Source of the DNA: Desarmillaria ectypa
Taxonomy: Eukaryota > Basidiomycota > Agaricomycetes > Agaricales > Physalacriaceae
Direction of reading: 5' to 3'
DNA: 64,000 nucleotides
NCBI GenBank assembly: GCA_030407005.1
Contig: JAUDYN010000001.1
Span: forward strand, 310,001 to 374,000
Part shown: piece by piece, positions 1 through 12,009 of the stretch
Layout: each line of letters opens with the position of its first letter
How positions within the stretch are numbered: the first letter of the stretch is position 1
Program-made: the position numbers and the translations under genes
The notes under the pieces: generated by a model
What the model was told of the DNA's origin: nothing
What the model saw: the letters and a program-made list of their open reading frames with translations, nothing else
Databases searched by the model: none

Positions 1-27
1 GATTGTGCCCTAAAATCGGACCAACAG

Positions 28-800
28 TAACAAAGCCGTTGCTGATGGTGCTGTCTCATTCCACCTGGATCATGCTGTTACCGCACGCATCTCTAAGTGC
101 AATTACGGTGTACGAACGTACACTGGCTACGATCGTCTAGACGAAGAGCATGTTCGCCGTCGCGCAAAGATTTTTATAGACTCTTCTGGAACACGCTCTT
201 TGGGTGGGCAATATAGTGTCATTCTCGCTAAGGTAATGTCTCTGTTTTTTATGAGCTGGCCGTTGCCCTTATATGTCCTTTAGGACGTCCTTGTCTCTGA
301 AGAGACGGAATTCCGCAAGTCATATTGCATGCTTGCACGATCCTTGTCCGACTTGGACACCATCACAACCCCAATTTGGCGTTATGGCGGGAAAAAGGAG
401 GATCCAAAATGGATGGATGTTGATAAAGGTTTGTGGTATCCAAATCTTGCGACGCTACTCTCAATTCATCGTACAGACGATTACTCAGTGTATTGTTTTG
501 TTACAGCTGATACTTCCATCGTGGCAAAGTCACTGGAGCCTCAGCGTTGCCCCGACGGGACTTACTACTATTTACTGAGTTTTGACGTTGTGATGTTGTT
601 TGGTATGACGGAGCTGAAGGCACAGCTTGCGTGGATCGAAGACGTGAGTTACATAAACTTTGACTTTATACACGCTATTAACGATTCATGCTTCTTGTTT
701 TAGGGCGAAGGGAAGAGGTATCGCTGTGCTCCTATTGATCAATTCGTTAGGATGCCTGACTATTTCTTACAGGGGTCCTGCTCAGGTCATATACGATTAA
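28..800 (+). CDS. Hsp70/HSPA12-like ATPase, 3' part (5' end outside window)
   Basis: The readable exons are about 28-232, 284-428, 507-643, 704-717 and 773-800, joined by 51-78 nt GT-AG introns. The first exon encodes NKAVADGAVSFHLDH, which matches my memory of the C-terminal end of the nucleotide-binding domain in basidiomycete HSPA12-like Hsp70 proteins. The next exons encode a substrate-binding-like beta region, and the protein ends GPAQVIYD before a TAA at 798-800. The acceptor of the first exon is inferred from an in-frame stop upstream. Such proteins are cytosolic chaperone-like ATPases, greatly expanded in mushrooms, with mostly unknown clients. The ATP-binding part lies before the window. 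The last two junctions were chosen because they restore the conserved ending. Confidence 0.75.
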
Positions 801-1565
801 CCAGGTTGATCGTTCACTGCGTACATCTCACGTCGCAGGCTCCAGCGTGTTGATTTTTCCGTGGTATTGTGTGAATCGCACCAGGAATGTCGTGCTTAAA
901 GTTCTCCAGTGCCCATTCCTGTATTCCCGTATTCTGGAAATACAATGTTGTTTGAGGTCGTTGCTCAATATTTCGCAGCACTGAACAGTATCCTGTCAAG
1001 ACATACAATAGCGCCCACTCAGATTTTGTCCACATACCACAACGCGCTTGAATCGTTTGTTTGCACTGATGTCCCGGGCCAAACATAGGTACGAACGGTC
1101 ACTGCCCTTCTGAAATGTGTAGAAAAAGTCACGTCATTGTCAATACATCTAGCTAGCACTGACCTGCAGTGCGAAAGTGACAAGTAGAGGAAATGAAAGC
1201 ACCGTTATAAATTAAATAAGACTGACTGATGGGGTGGGACTAGTCTCTTGTAGACTACGACGTCGCAGTCCCATTGATCGGAGGACTAGATTTATCGGCT
1301 ACCTCTGCTGATGCAGCTCACGGTACCCCGCGTGCTAGTGTGACCAGCAGGCCACATCAGGCTTGCATCCGTACCATTCCCATTCCCATTTCTTGAGCGC
1401 ATTGCTCCTTCACAATTACCTCGTAAACCCGTATAGTTGCCCTCTGTTTCGTAGAGGAACTTTGTGGACATATAGCCAGTATCTTGACATTGCGGTACGT
1501 CATTGTATTTCTTTGCTAGGAGCAATATTACTGACCAGGTTCGGCATACAGAAAGTGCCCTGCTA
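801..1565. other. Intergenic, nothing recognised
   Basis: This stretch lies between the Hsp70-like gene and F-box copy F1. It contains a 90-codon open frame on the minus strand (814-1086) and a 96-codon one (1292-1582). I recognise no domain in either, and their neighbours give no support. Confidence 0.4.
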
Positions 1566-2859
1566 ATGACAACGCCGGACAATATCTCCGCAGCGAGCGA
1601 TTCGTGACCCCTTTTACCTCAAGAACTTTTCGATTATATCCTCGACTTCCTACGATGATATCCCTGTTTTACGGATGTGCTCTCTTGTTTCCAATAGTTT
1701 CTTTCCCAGGATCCGTCATCACATCTATTCAAGCATTTTTATCATGTAAGATATGGACCTTCACTCGTTTCTGGAATAATGTGCTGGGAAATTGTACAGA
1801 TGTGGTAACTTTGACGGAATGGTAAAACATTCCCCTCATGTCGGGCCGCTAGTGAAAACATTAGGGATGCATACCATGTCCAAGAGACTGGACGAGTTAT
1901 GCGCTGACTCTTCACTCTATCCTATCTTTCTCTCCACAATCTCTCTCGAATCCAACTCGTTGATTCGAGAGTCATGTCTCGTTGGAACCGCTTTCCGATC
2001 GGATTTCAAGAGCTTCTTCTCAGAACGCTACGTTTCTTGCGACTCACAACGGTGCACCTCAAAGACAGTGCATACGCCTCATGCCTCAAATAATGAATTA
2101 GAAAATGTGTTCACTGCGGTAGCGAATCCATCTATCGGTTGACTCCGATCACGGAGAAATACCTTCTACCCTTCCATTATCGATTCTCCAGCCAGCGAAT
2201 GCCTTCTAGAATTGTAGTCTCTGCCTATGCCTGGGGATGCCACGTTTCGTTAGATAGGATCCGTTTTCTCCAGTAGATCCCTGTACAACTTCAGCCATGT
2301 CCGACATCTTTCTCTTCAACTGAGTGGTGACACCAAGGAATCGGTCATACAGACCCTTTTCGACGAGATGCGTGATACACTTGAATGTTTAACTGTGGAT
2401 GTTACGAATTATGCGGGTACTCAGGCCTCTGTATTGATCTAAACAATCTACACTTACAGCATCCTAAGACTGAAATATTGATTTCGACTTCAGACGTCAT
2501 AACAAACTCACATCCTTTTAAAGTGTCATTTTCTTCGCACTGACTACCTCGTTCCTGAAGATTCAGTTGGGTCCTGCATTACAAACATTGACTGCTGAGC
2601 TGCTTGGTGAAGATTGGATGGTCGACTCAGATGTTCCTACATTGACTGAGATCGACGCGTACATTACCAGACTAGTGCTACCCATGCTACAGCATGTACA
2701 TGTCAAGTTGCAAGATATTGTTCATGATCAATGCAGCTATTTTAGTGTGACGGTAATTACCTGCTTCCAGATCATGTTAAATGGAGGATCCAGGTCGAGG
2801 AGCAGATGCCACTGCTAATCAGCAAAGGCATCTTAGAAGTCGAGGTTGTAAAACGTTAG
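1566..2859 (+). pseudogene. F-box-like protein pseudogene (copy F1)
   Basis: The ATG at 1566 starts MTTPDNISAASDS and then meets a TGA at codon 14. Right after it the frame reads PLLPQELFDYILDFL, the F-box-like N-terminal motif of a large agaricomycete family, followed by another TGA. Later pieces in shifted frames keep family phrases such as KHSPHVGPLVKTLGMHTMS (about 1824-1880) and a C-terminal block ending GILEVEVVKR before TAG at 2857-2859. Copies F2, F3 and F4 show the same pieces. F-box proteins normally act as substrate adaptors of SCF ubiquitin ligases, but this copy has several stops and frameshifts and is probably dead. It lies tail to tail with P450 A, about 200 bp away. Confidence 0.7.
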
Positions 2860-3065
2860 TTCATCCCTCTATTCATCTCTGCACATTCTAATGCTCCTTC
2901 TCTTAGAGCATTATTGTGTAGCGAGAGCAAACGACTCCATCTGATACACAGGGCTACTTCGCCTTGTAAAATTATATTCTCTTGTGTATGATTACAAGCA
3001 TATATCTGCAGAACTTCCCAGTTCCGTCAATCGCTGACGAAAGAATAGTCTAGAAATCGTCACCG

Positions 3066-4072
3066 TCAACGCACGCACTTCCTGAACAGCACATTACTGC
3101 TCTGATTCGAAGACTGGTCAGCAGCAAACCAACCAAATGGGGAAAACCTGGTCCATCTTCACGTCGAAATTCAGAAGAACATGCGACATGATACCCTTCA
3201 ACTCATTAATGGCGAAGAACTGACCAGGACTATAAACAAGGATCAGTCTCAAGACCCTCTGCACCATGCCGGTCGCCCATTGCCAAATAAGACGAAGTCA
3301 AGGCTAGGCGCGACCATCTGGTGGTAAATCCCTCGCTTGGCTGTTTCCTCTTTTCAGAACCTCCATGGATTGAACTCCAAATGATCTTCGTAGTTATCCT
3401 ACATGGGCAAGTCCGTGAGAAGGGCTGAGGTGGCTGAAAGCTTGCTTCTACCACATCCATATGGGTGAAGAAACCAGCCACAGCGACCTGAGTGCCGGTC
3501 GGAAGCACTGTTCCGTCGGAGAACACTAAGTCCTTCTGAGCTACGCGAAACATCCTTAATGTACTCGGTCGTGAGAGTCTATGATATCACACACATAGGA
3601 GAGAAACTTACAAGTACCGCCACCCCCATACAGTCTCTGAGATTCCTTTAAGAAACTATCAAGTTAGTTGGATCGTGTACCGTGTAGCTTTCTTTGATCC
3701 CTTTTGTTTCATTGAGAAGCCAAGAGAGGAAACCACTCTATGGCGGCAGTACAAGACACAATCAGCAGCGATTGCTTGTGGATAAGGATCCCTTACCACC
3801 TTTCCCGGACAATCTTGGCTATGGACATTCCCTGCATGTAGCCGGTCCCGTATGATCTGACGAAGAGATTTCTTCATCTTGGCTATAGCACGCCACCGAG
3901 GCATAAAAGATGACTTGATTATTCTAATCACAATATTAGATCTTGGACAGTTAACCAAAGCTTAAATGACTTACGGTTTCAAGAAGGAGGGAAAGAGGTC
4001 GATAGCCTCGGCACAGGCGAAAACACTGATCGTGAGATTGATATTGACTTCGATATACTTTTGATTACGCAT
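3066..4072 (-). pseudogene. Cytochrome P450 pseudogene A (5'-truncated, internal deletion)
   Basis: It matches exons 6 to 12 of the intact family members in this window; exons 1-5 are missing. It keeps RNQKYIEVNINLTISVFACAE (exon 6), the MPRWRAIAKMKK exon 7, a piece of exon 8 (LSWLLNETKG) and LDSFLKESQRLYG with the ExxR motif. Sequence coding for the I-helix and the start of exon 9 is deleted, so exon 8 runs directly into LDSFLKE. Exon 11 has a TGA directly after NPWRF, while the heme region still reads FGNGRPA followed by PGQFF. The last exon has a frameshift shortly after MDQV and then resumes as FAADQSSNQSSNVLFRK. It cannot make an active enzyme. R1 lies upstream of it. Confidence 0.85.
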
Positions 4073-4499
4073 ATTGTACGACAAGAACAGTTGATCATAT
4101 GTTCCTGAGTCCAAGTTGCGATTATTGACTGGAATATCGCCTCTAACGGTGTGAGTCTGCAGCACCTCTCACCCTTTCAGGATTTGGCGCGATTGGCCAG
4201 ATACGAAGATCGATGTCGTCAATATGCTTTGCGTAATAATTGAACACTTGCCAGCCGGCCTATGAATGACAAAAAATGTCTCCCGCGCACATCTGTAAGA
4301 CGGTGTAGACCTGCGAACGGTAATTACTGTAAAGATATCGACATCAGATGAGACGCGCTGCCTTACCCAAAGTTCGCACCAGAGGGAGGTGCTTCCACGA
4401 ACTCCGACCAGCCAGTTAGTTAATCCGCTGGTGCATTCCAGGATTTGCGGAGATGTGCTTGCTTGAGGAGGACTACGGTCACGTGTTCTCGGAACGGCT
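4073..4499. other. Spacer between P450 A remnant and repeat R1
   Basis: This is where exons 1-5 of P450 A should be, and nothing resembling them is visible. A 178-codon minus-strand open frame (4169-4705) runs through here into R1. It has no recognisable domain and looks fortuitous. Confidence 0.4.
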
Positions 4500-5110
4500 C
4501 CTATACTCAAGGGGGCTATCTCCGAAATAGCATAAACACTCGTCATCCCCGTACTCCTAGACCAGAAACAACATGAAAACTTACCACCATCACCACAAGA
4601 ACACCTTATCAGCTCTATTAATGTCCACCACAGCATTGTACAATCATCCCCCCTCGTCGTCATCCACCGAGTCCATTGACTCTCTAAACTCCGTACCTGG
4701 GACACCGACGAGCTCCATGCTATCCGATATAAATGGAGACCATCGTAGCCTTCAAGAACGTCGAGGCGTGACCTTCTTCATCGAGTTCACTCGACCATAT
4801 TTCGGTCCAGTCATTCGTGTTCAGGGCCATCTCGAACCCAGAGCTGGCTCTCTTCCCTGCAGAAGAAAAGTCCCTGCTCCTATACCTGCGCCTGCGAAAA
4901 TTGTAGTGGACGCTAACATGGGAACTGGGTTCTTTTGAGCGCATGTTCTGCCACTAGAGTGTTGGTATCATTCATACTCCTTCGCAAAGGGTCAATCTCG
5001 GCCTCTTTCCAGTCATAGAGGGAATACGCCAGAGTAGTAATCCGCAAATCATCCTGCATGAAAATAGTAGTGCAGAAGGGGAGCGCAGGCAGTGTAGCGC
5101 ATCGTATGAT
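4500..5110 (-). repeat. Dispersed repeat R1 (3' part of an unidentified gene family)
   Basis: About 600 bp is nearly identical to R2 (12010-12620) and related to R3-R6. Read on the minus strand, the five more complete relatives share a coding-like tail around FSCRM followed by a proline-, arginine- and lysine-rich stretch, as at the end of a protein. On the plus strand there is a 121-codon open frame (4573-4938) starting MKTYHHHHKNTL, preceded by a TATA-like agcataaac about 50 bp upstream. R1 and R2 differ at several amino-acid-changing positions in both readings, so neither frame is clearly under constraint. R1 lies just upstream of P450 A. Confidence 0.75.
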
Positions 5111-5594
5111 TGCCACGAAGTCGTTGCTTCAATATAACTCTGTTTACTTTTCTTCATGAATTTGAGGGGACGATATCTAAGGATGTCACTATAAGCTTCT
5201 CAAAAAGTGACCATCCAGCAGAAACCGACTCGCGATATCACCATCGTGATCTGGGATTGGGCTGCTAAGAATCAAATATTGGTTAGTCGAACTTAAGCAC
5301 ATATCCAGCCATCGCGTGAAGTAGATATGAACAGTCTGCCCCTCAGCATGCAATGCAATAAGATGATGCTAGACAATGCGTCGTAATGAGGCTCATTAAG
5401 CGTGCTCTATACACCGGCTGTTCCCTTCAAAACACGGATAGAATGGTCGAAATATCCCATCAACTTCATTTAGGCATGCGTTAAATGCCTCCAGTCTTCT
5501 GTTACTGCTGGAAATATTTGTCCCTATAACTCGTCCTTCTCCGTCCGAACGCCACACCAATGGCTATGATCATTGACGAGATGTACTTCTACCT
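5111..5594. other. Spacer between R1 and P450 B
   Basis: I see no coding motif here. By module order an F-box remnant would be expected near this point, but none is visible. Confidence 0.35.
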
Positions 5595-7732
5595 TCATGA
5601 TATACATACACGCTTTCTAAACAATACCTTACTACTCTGATTTGGGGACTGATCGGAGGAGAACCACATAGGCGGGGGAACCCTGTCCATCTTCACGTCA
5701 AAGTTCACGAGGACGTAGGACATGAGAGCCTTTAATTCATTGACTGCAAAGAACCGACCCGGACTATACACGAGTCAATATCAGACCCAAGGAGGTAAGT
5801 GTAGAGCTGTACGTACCATGCTGGTCGTCCGTGGCCAAAGAAAACAAAATCCAGGCTTGGCGTGACCATCTGGTGGCGAATAGCCTCGCCTTCTTGTTTC
5901 CTCCTTTCGGAGAACCTCCACGGCCTAAATTCCAATGGATTTTCGTAGTTTTCCTACACAGAAAAACCTATAAAAAGATGGCGGCAATAGAAATAAAAAT
6001 ATCCCGTACCTCACCGGAATGAGTGCTGAAAGAATCCACGGCGACTTGACACCCAGCAGGAACAACTGTCCCGTCCGAAAACACGAAGTCCTTCTTTCGA
6101 ACCACTCGGCGCATTGCAACTTTGCTTGATGGTCACAACGAGTATCGATTTAATGTAAGAACAATACGACTCACAGACGCCAAGGTCACCATACAATCTC
6201 TGAGATTCCTTCAAGAAGCTGTCAAGCTGGTTCATCTTACTCATTGCAGCTTTGGTTTTTCCTTCTTCCTTGATCACGGACTCTACCTCAGTTCGGAGCA
6301 TTTCAACGTATTCTGGATGCGCTGCTAATGCGTACAAAGCGGAAGTAAACGTCTATAAGCACGGTCAGTTGGCGCTCTCGAGTGCGTGATTCAGCTTACA
6401 TTGGATGTCGTGTGGATGGCTGCCACGTTCGTGAGGATCATCCTAGCGCTCAAATTCCGTACCGTGCGCCTTTCTTCATCATCATTGGTCGCGTCGAGTA
6501 GCCACGAAAGCATGTCGTTCTGCTGAGTTATGAGACAAACAGCTAGCACAGCTGATACCAGGCAACCTCCTTACCGGTTTTCCCGGCCAATCCTTACCAT
6601 GGATTTTCTCCTGGAGCAGTCGTTCCTGGATGGTCTCAGCCAGGAATTTCTCAGTCTTGGCCATAGCCTGCCTGCGAGGCGTAATGATGGATCCTACGAT
6701 TCTGAATATAGGTCCTGATAGTTAATTATACTGTAAACAATAGTGTGCTCGAAAGACTTGCGGTTTCATGAACGACGGGAAAAGGTTGATGATTCGAGCA
6801 CAGATGAAAGCATTAATAGTGAAGTCTATATTTAGTTTGAGGTAGTCGGGATTCCGACCTTAATAATGAGTCGCATCGAGAAACTATCGATGATCAGGAC
6901 GAAAGCACTACTCACAGAGAGGAAGTCCAACAAACATCCGATTGGTCGTTCGGCATACAATTTGCAAGATTGTTTGATATGCAGGCACCTCAATCCAGTC
7001 TACCGTAACATTAGCTAGAGCATCTCAAAGTACCATCAGTTATCGCACCTTCAGTCATCGGTATATTTTCTCTGAAGGCCGCTTCGATCTCGTCCTGAAC
7101 ATCGGCAAAACAAGCGGCGATGTTTCGGGTAAAGGCGCCTTGTATGACTTCTATATGATAAGGGTCCGTCCTGATTGAGCGATCGACAGTATGGTCCGTC
7201 TGCAAAAGCTATAAATGCTGATATATAAGTTACCTAATGCCTAGAAATAGTGGGCACCCACATATACGTTCACCTCATGGGAAGACAGTTGCTCGAGGGA
7301 TGACTTTCGGATGTCGTTAATTTTCTCTGCCCCACTAACCACGACCATCCATTGGTCGAGCAAAGGCACTCTGAACGCTGAACCACAGTACTTCTCGCAA
7401 TGATTCAAGATTTTCACCAATTGAGGAATAAACTGATCGATACACACCATTCTATGACCCTCTTCAATGATTTCCTTCGCGTGGCGCACGAACTTGAAAG
7501 CATCTATCCAAGACATGATGATACCAGATGACCCGACCGTAGGAATTGCTTTCAGCTGCGATGCAATGAGTATATAACAAAATCAAGTAGCATAACCTCT
7601 CACCTTCGCTGTGGTGATTAAGGCTTTTCGAAATTGGAATGCAAGCAGAAACAGGGTGGCTATACCCAGACTGCGCAGCAGTAAGGTTTTATTCATCTGT
7701 CGTGCAAGATCAGTGTATTCTTCGAGGGCCAT
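5595..7732 (-). CDS. Cytochrome P450 monooxygenase B (ER-anchored)
   Basis: Twelve exons can be joined without a stop into about 511 aa. Exon ends (descending) are 7732-7604, 7555-7448, 7390-7274, 7208-7049, 6999-6916, 6858-6762, 6701-6575, 6519-6400, 6352-6175, 6119-6010, 5953-5817 and 5763-5595. The N-terminus MALEEYTDLARQMNKTLLL leads into a hydrophobic anchor. Motifs seen: I-helix AAIHTTS, ExxR in FLKESQRLYG, the PERF-like RPWRF, and heme loop FFGHGRPACPGRFF with its cysteine ligand. The AAIHTT form is known from P450s related to fungal ent-kaurene oxidases (CYP503/CYP512-type). The family assignment is from memory and the substrate is unknown. Intron 6 has a GC donor (ACC|gcaagt). The start is fixed by alignment with copies C, D and G, although an in-frame ATG lies 9 nt upstream. 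Confidence 0.88.
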
Positions 7733-7765
7733 TTGTTGCATAAGAAAAAAATTGGAGAAGTGGCA

Positions 7766-7774
7766 ATTTATATA
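7766..7774 (-). promoter_or_regulatory. TATA box of P450 B
   Basis: On the minus strand the site reads tatataaat and lies 34-42 bp upstream of the ATG. P450 copies C, D and G have the same arrangement, so the 5' leader must be very short. Confidence 0.6.
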
Positions 7775-8742
7775 ACCCACCGGCAACTGATGCCGCATAC
7801 CGGAAGTATTCGTTACCTGCTGACTCGTATAATGCACCCGTTCATCAAGGGAGACGTAAGATCACAAACATCTTTGTATATTCTATATCCCATCTCGCCA
7901 ACGTCTCTTCTCCATTTTCCCACCTGAATCTAAATCTCGGTTTCTGTGTCCGTCCGTGTATCAACTTGAAAGTACTTCCGCGAATGTTCACCGATGGACG
8001 ATGGAAGACTCTGCTCCTTGTACCGACCCACGGGTCAAGATTCATCGAGCGAGTTCATCTTGCTATTGATCTGGCTGTCGTCTAATAGCTGCCATATAAA
8101 CGGTCCAGAGTAGGGGGTTCCGTGCTCTTTAATGGGAGCGTGAACCTCTCCGACAACTGCTTTATTGGCTTCACTCCTCGGTAATAAGACGCGCCAGAAA
8201 TCCAAAAAGGCAGGAGAGAACTGGTAGACGATGTTACGAAGATTATCACCATCATCATATTACACGACATGGTCCGCTGTAGAGACGGCCGTGGCATACA
8301 GCACAAATTACACATCGGAACGATGGTGGTGGTCAACAATGATGGATGGCCGGCGGTATCGGGCCGACCTTCATCGTTCCACTGTCTGATCGTTTCGACC
8401 CCGGATTCACTGCGATTCAGGCATTTAGCGAAACAATCATTCTTGGTTGAGGAAACCCACATTGTATAGCGGGTATTTTCTTATCTCCTGGGATCTGGCA
8501 TCTTCTAGCCTCTCGTTAATGCCGTCGCCACGTCTATAATGTGTCTACTACACGTACCAGGACAAACAAATTCTGACAAACTTGACGAACTTGAAGACGC
8601 AGAGAGCCAGGCGACTCTGACTAGTCAAAATATGGATAAATGTTTCGAAGCGGCTTTCGAACTTTATTTGCATTATACACAAGTTTGCTACGACCGGGAA
8701 CATTTAGCCCTGTTCTTCTGTATCCAACCCTGCCTGGATCAT
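7775..8742. other. Spacer between P450 B and P450 C
   Basis: Almost 1 kb with several mutually overlapping open frames on both strands (for example 8082-8462 minus and 8269-8469 plus). I recognise no domain in any of them. It includes the upstream control region of P450 B. Confidence 0.35.
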
Positions 8743-10885
8743 TTATAGTGTACGTACGCGCTTCCTGAATAATACCTTAGTACCCTGATCGGGTATCTGA
8801 TCACCGGCCAACCACATGGGGGAGGGAAGCCTATCCATCTTCACGTCGAAGTTCAGAAGAACATACGACATGAGAGCTTTTAGCTCATTGACGGCAAAAA
8901 AACGGCCAGGACTACGGGATGGTCAGCTCTCAGAATGAATAAAGCCGTTACTAAATATCCACACCATGCCGGTCGTCCATGGCCAAAGAAAATGAAGTCC
9001 AAACTTGGAGTGACCATCCTGTGACGAATGTTCTCGCCCTCTTGTTTCCTCCTATCCGAAAACCTCCACGGTTTGAACTCTGACGGGTTTTCATAGTTCC
9101 TCTACAAGAATGTTGTTAATATGATGGTTAAATTCGGACCACGTATGATTCACCTCGTCTGTATTCGTAGCCAAAGCAGCTACAGCGATTTCATTGCCCG
9201 CTGGAATGACGGTCCCGTCTGAAAAAACGAAGTCGCTTCGAGCTACGCGACGCATTCCAGCTATGCCCAGTCATCAATGTATGGGCCAATGTAGCGGATA
9301 GAATACCGACTCACACACGCCAACACTGCCGTACACTCTCTGGGCTTCCTTCAAGAAGCTGTCAAGCTGATCCATCTTTCCCATTGCAGCTTTGGTGCAT
9401 CCTTCTTCCTTGATGACAGATTCCACCTCAGTTCGGAGAGTTTCAACGTACTCCGGGTGTGTAGCCAAGGTATAGAGAGCGGTTGTAAACGTCTACCAGG
9501 GATCTAGTCAGCTGTTGGCCTTAGAAGTGTAAGCTAGAGTAAATACCATAGACGTCGTACGGATCGCTCCCAGATTCAAGCTGAGCATTCGAGTGCTTAA
9601 ATCCTGGACTGTACGTCGCTCTTTGATGCCATGAGTGGCGTCAAGTAGCCACGAAAGGAGGTCGTTCTGTCGTCCATCAGACGAATACTCGGCAAATCGA
9701 GTTCGTAGAACTTTCTTACCGGCTTTCCTGGCCAGTCCTTACCGTGAACGCTTTCCTGATGCAGGCGTTCTCGTATAGTTTCATCCAGGAATTTTTCCAT
9801 CTTGGCTATGGCACGCCTACGAGGTGTGAAGAGGGATCCCAGAATTCTTGTGACAAGAAATAGTTTTCAGTCTCGACAATATCGAGTCCAGATGACTTAC
9901 GGTTTGACAATCCTAGGGAAAAGGTTAATGATACGAGCATATACAAAAACGTCGATAGTGAAATCAATGTTGAGTTTGATGTAATCAGGATCACGGCCTT
10001 GCATAAGGACGTGCTGGTATCGACAATGCGCTAAACATGGATAGGTTACTTACAGATAGGAAGTCCAATGAACATTCGATTGCTCGCTCTGCATACGATT
10101 TGCAAAATTGCCTGGTATGCGGAAACTTCCATCCAGTCTATAGTAATATTAGCCGAATATTAGCCTGAATACCTGGAAAAGTGTCGGGTCCCTGTACCTT
10201 CTGTCATCGGTATATTGTCTTCAAAAGCTGCCTTTATCTCGTCCTGGATGTCTGCAAAACAAGTGACAATGTTGCGAGTCAGAGCGCCTCGTACAACTTC
10301 TGCCTGATAAGGGTCAACACAGAGATTGGGACCCATGGTATGATTCATCTGCAAAAGCTATAGACATCGTTATGAGAGTGATACAAAACCTCACTTATAA
10401 CTTGAAGTACTCGCATCTATGTTCGCGTCCAGAGAGGACAACTGTTCGAGCGAAGACTTCCGGATGTCATCAACCTTCTCGGGGCCACTCACGACGATGA
10501 GCCATTTATCAATCAAGGGCACTTTGAATGCTGATCCATAGTACTAAAAGGAAACCATTTGATTCCGAAGATACTGATGAGACGACTCGGTAAGCACCTT
10601 TGCATAACCCTCTTGAATGATCGACTTCCCGTGAAATATGAACTTCAAGGCGTCGATCCAAGACGTTATGAGACCCGACGACCCCACCGTAGGAATGTGT
10701 TTCAGCTACAAGACGTCAGCGTTCACGGGGTCGAAGGTGACATAACAACCTACTTTCGCTCTGGTTACTAGCGCCTTTCGAACTTGTAGAGCCAGCAGAC
10801 AAGCGGTGGCTATACCCAGACTGCGTAGCACGAGGGTCTTGATATCTACCTGCTGCGGGAGTTCGAAATATTCTGCGAGCGCCAT
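8743..10885 (-). CDS. Cytochrome P450 monooxygenase C (ER-anchored)
   Basis: This tandem paralogue of B has the same 12-exon plan and would encode about 510 aa, from MALAEYFELPQQVDIKTLVL to KVLFRKRVRTL and TAA at 8743-8745. Conserved elements are the N-terminal anchor, RMFIGLPIC, YIKLNIDFTIDVF, ExxR in FLKEAQRVYG, KPWRF, and heme loop FFGHGRPAC-PGRFF. The I-helix reads GAIRTTS, with Arg where the other copies have His. Intron 3 has no GT donor that keeps the frame; a GC donor (GAT|gcgagt at 10415/10414) does, so it is either a GC-AG intron or a splice defect. All other exons join cleanly. Confidence 0.8.
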
Positions 10886-10916
10886 ATATCAGATGAGAAT
10901 CAGAAGGAAACCAAGG

Positions 10917-10923
10917 TTTATAT
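10917..10923 (-). promoter_or_regulatory. TATA box of P450 C
   Basis: On the minus strand it reads atataaa, 32-38 bp upstream of the ATG, the same spacing as in copies B and D. Confidence 0.55.
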
Positions 10924-12009
10924 GTGTACATACCATGGTATCGTGTGAACACGCCACATGTCCGTCCCGTGCATGTAAGAAATCATCACTGCCGGCAGCA
11001 TATTTTGGGCCGGGCCGGGCTGTAAGCACGCTTACAACTCACGGTTACTTGTCGTCCTGATTACGTTAGATTGTTACCGCGGGACTATATACATAGGACC
11101 TCCACCTTCATCCCACCTTCCCCCCTCCTCTCTCGCTTTTACTTAATCTCGTTTTCGTACCCACTTCCGTCCCTCCTTCATGCTGTCTCTTGCTGTACTA
11201 GATTCTACCTACTGATCTTGTTATTTCGGTCTGATCTGGGTGTTCCAGCGTTATTGTGTGCGGCTGACTTTTCACTGGCCCGCATATTTGTTCCAATCGC
11301 ATGGATGTTACCCGCCCACATCTCAAAAATAGTCATTATTGTGCTAGTGCATAGAAGGGTAGTACTCCGTAATTAATACTACCGTCCTCGCATCACTATC
11401 GATCCATCTACATAACCGAATATGACGACAGGTTCCAAGATAACACCTGTTCCAGTCAATAACACATGTGTGTCGTCTTATGCGGAGACTATTTTTATCT
11501 CGATCTCGCAGCATTGTACAAAGATACGAATTCTATAGGTATACGGCTCGCCAGACTAGCAGTACTGGCTGCTTTCTGTATGCTGCATCTCCCTGTTCTC
11601 GCAGGTGAGTAAACCGGGTGGAAATGACTAGTTCAGTAGTTATTCCTATTGGTTGCTGCAGGTTCAGCCGTCAGACTAGTATACCAAAATTTACGAGACG
11701 GTACGCACATACCATTCCATCCTAACGACGGTGTCTTCTCCATCGTCAAGTCATTATCTGAGCCAGACATTGAAAATGGAAATGCTTCCGTGGGTTCTGA
11801 TCACTAAAACGAGTGAGCCGCGGAAGCAATTGCGAAGTAGAAAGTTCATCGATGGAGGGCTCTCTGCTCCTTAAGCCAGCTCGGCGAGTTAGTATCCGCA
11901 GCATTCGAGATTTCCGGAACTTAATAGAGGATTCACGGCCGCCTGAAGGACAGTATAATTTCGGCGTGGATATAATTACACCGCCATGGAAACATATTCG
12001 GCCTATGCT
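10924..12009. other. Spacer between P450 C and repeat R2
   Basis: This stretch is pyrimidine-rich near 11090-11240. A short hydrophobic run (RLARLAVLAAFCMLHLPVLA, about 11545-11605) resembles a signal peptide, but the surrounding frame is short and no gene can be assembled with confidence. Confidence 0.35.

Noticed and set aside
4169..4705. 178-codon minus-strand frame next to P450 A
   Set aside because: It runs from a P450 spacer into R1, has no domain and is not conserved in R2, so it looks fortuitous.
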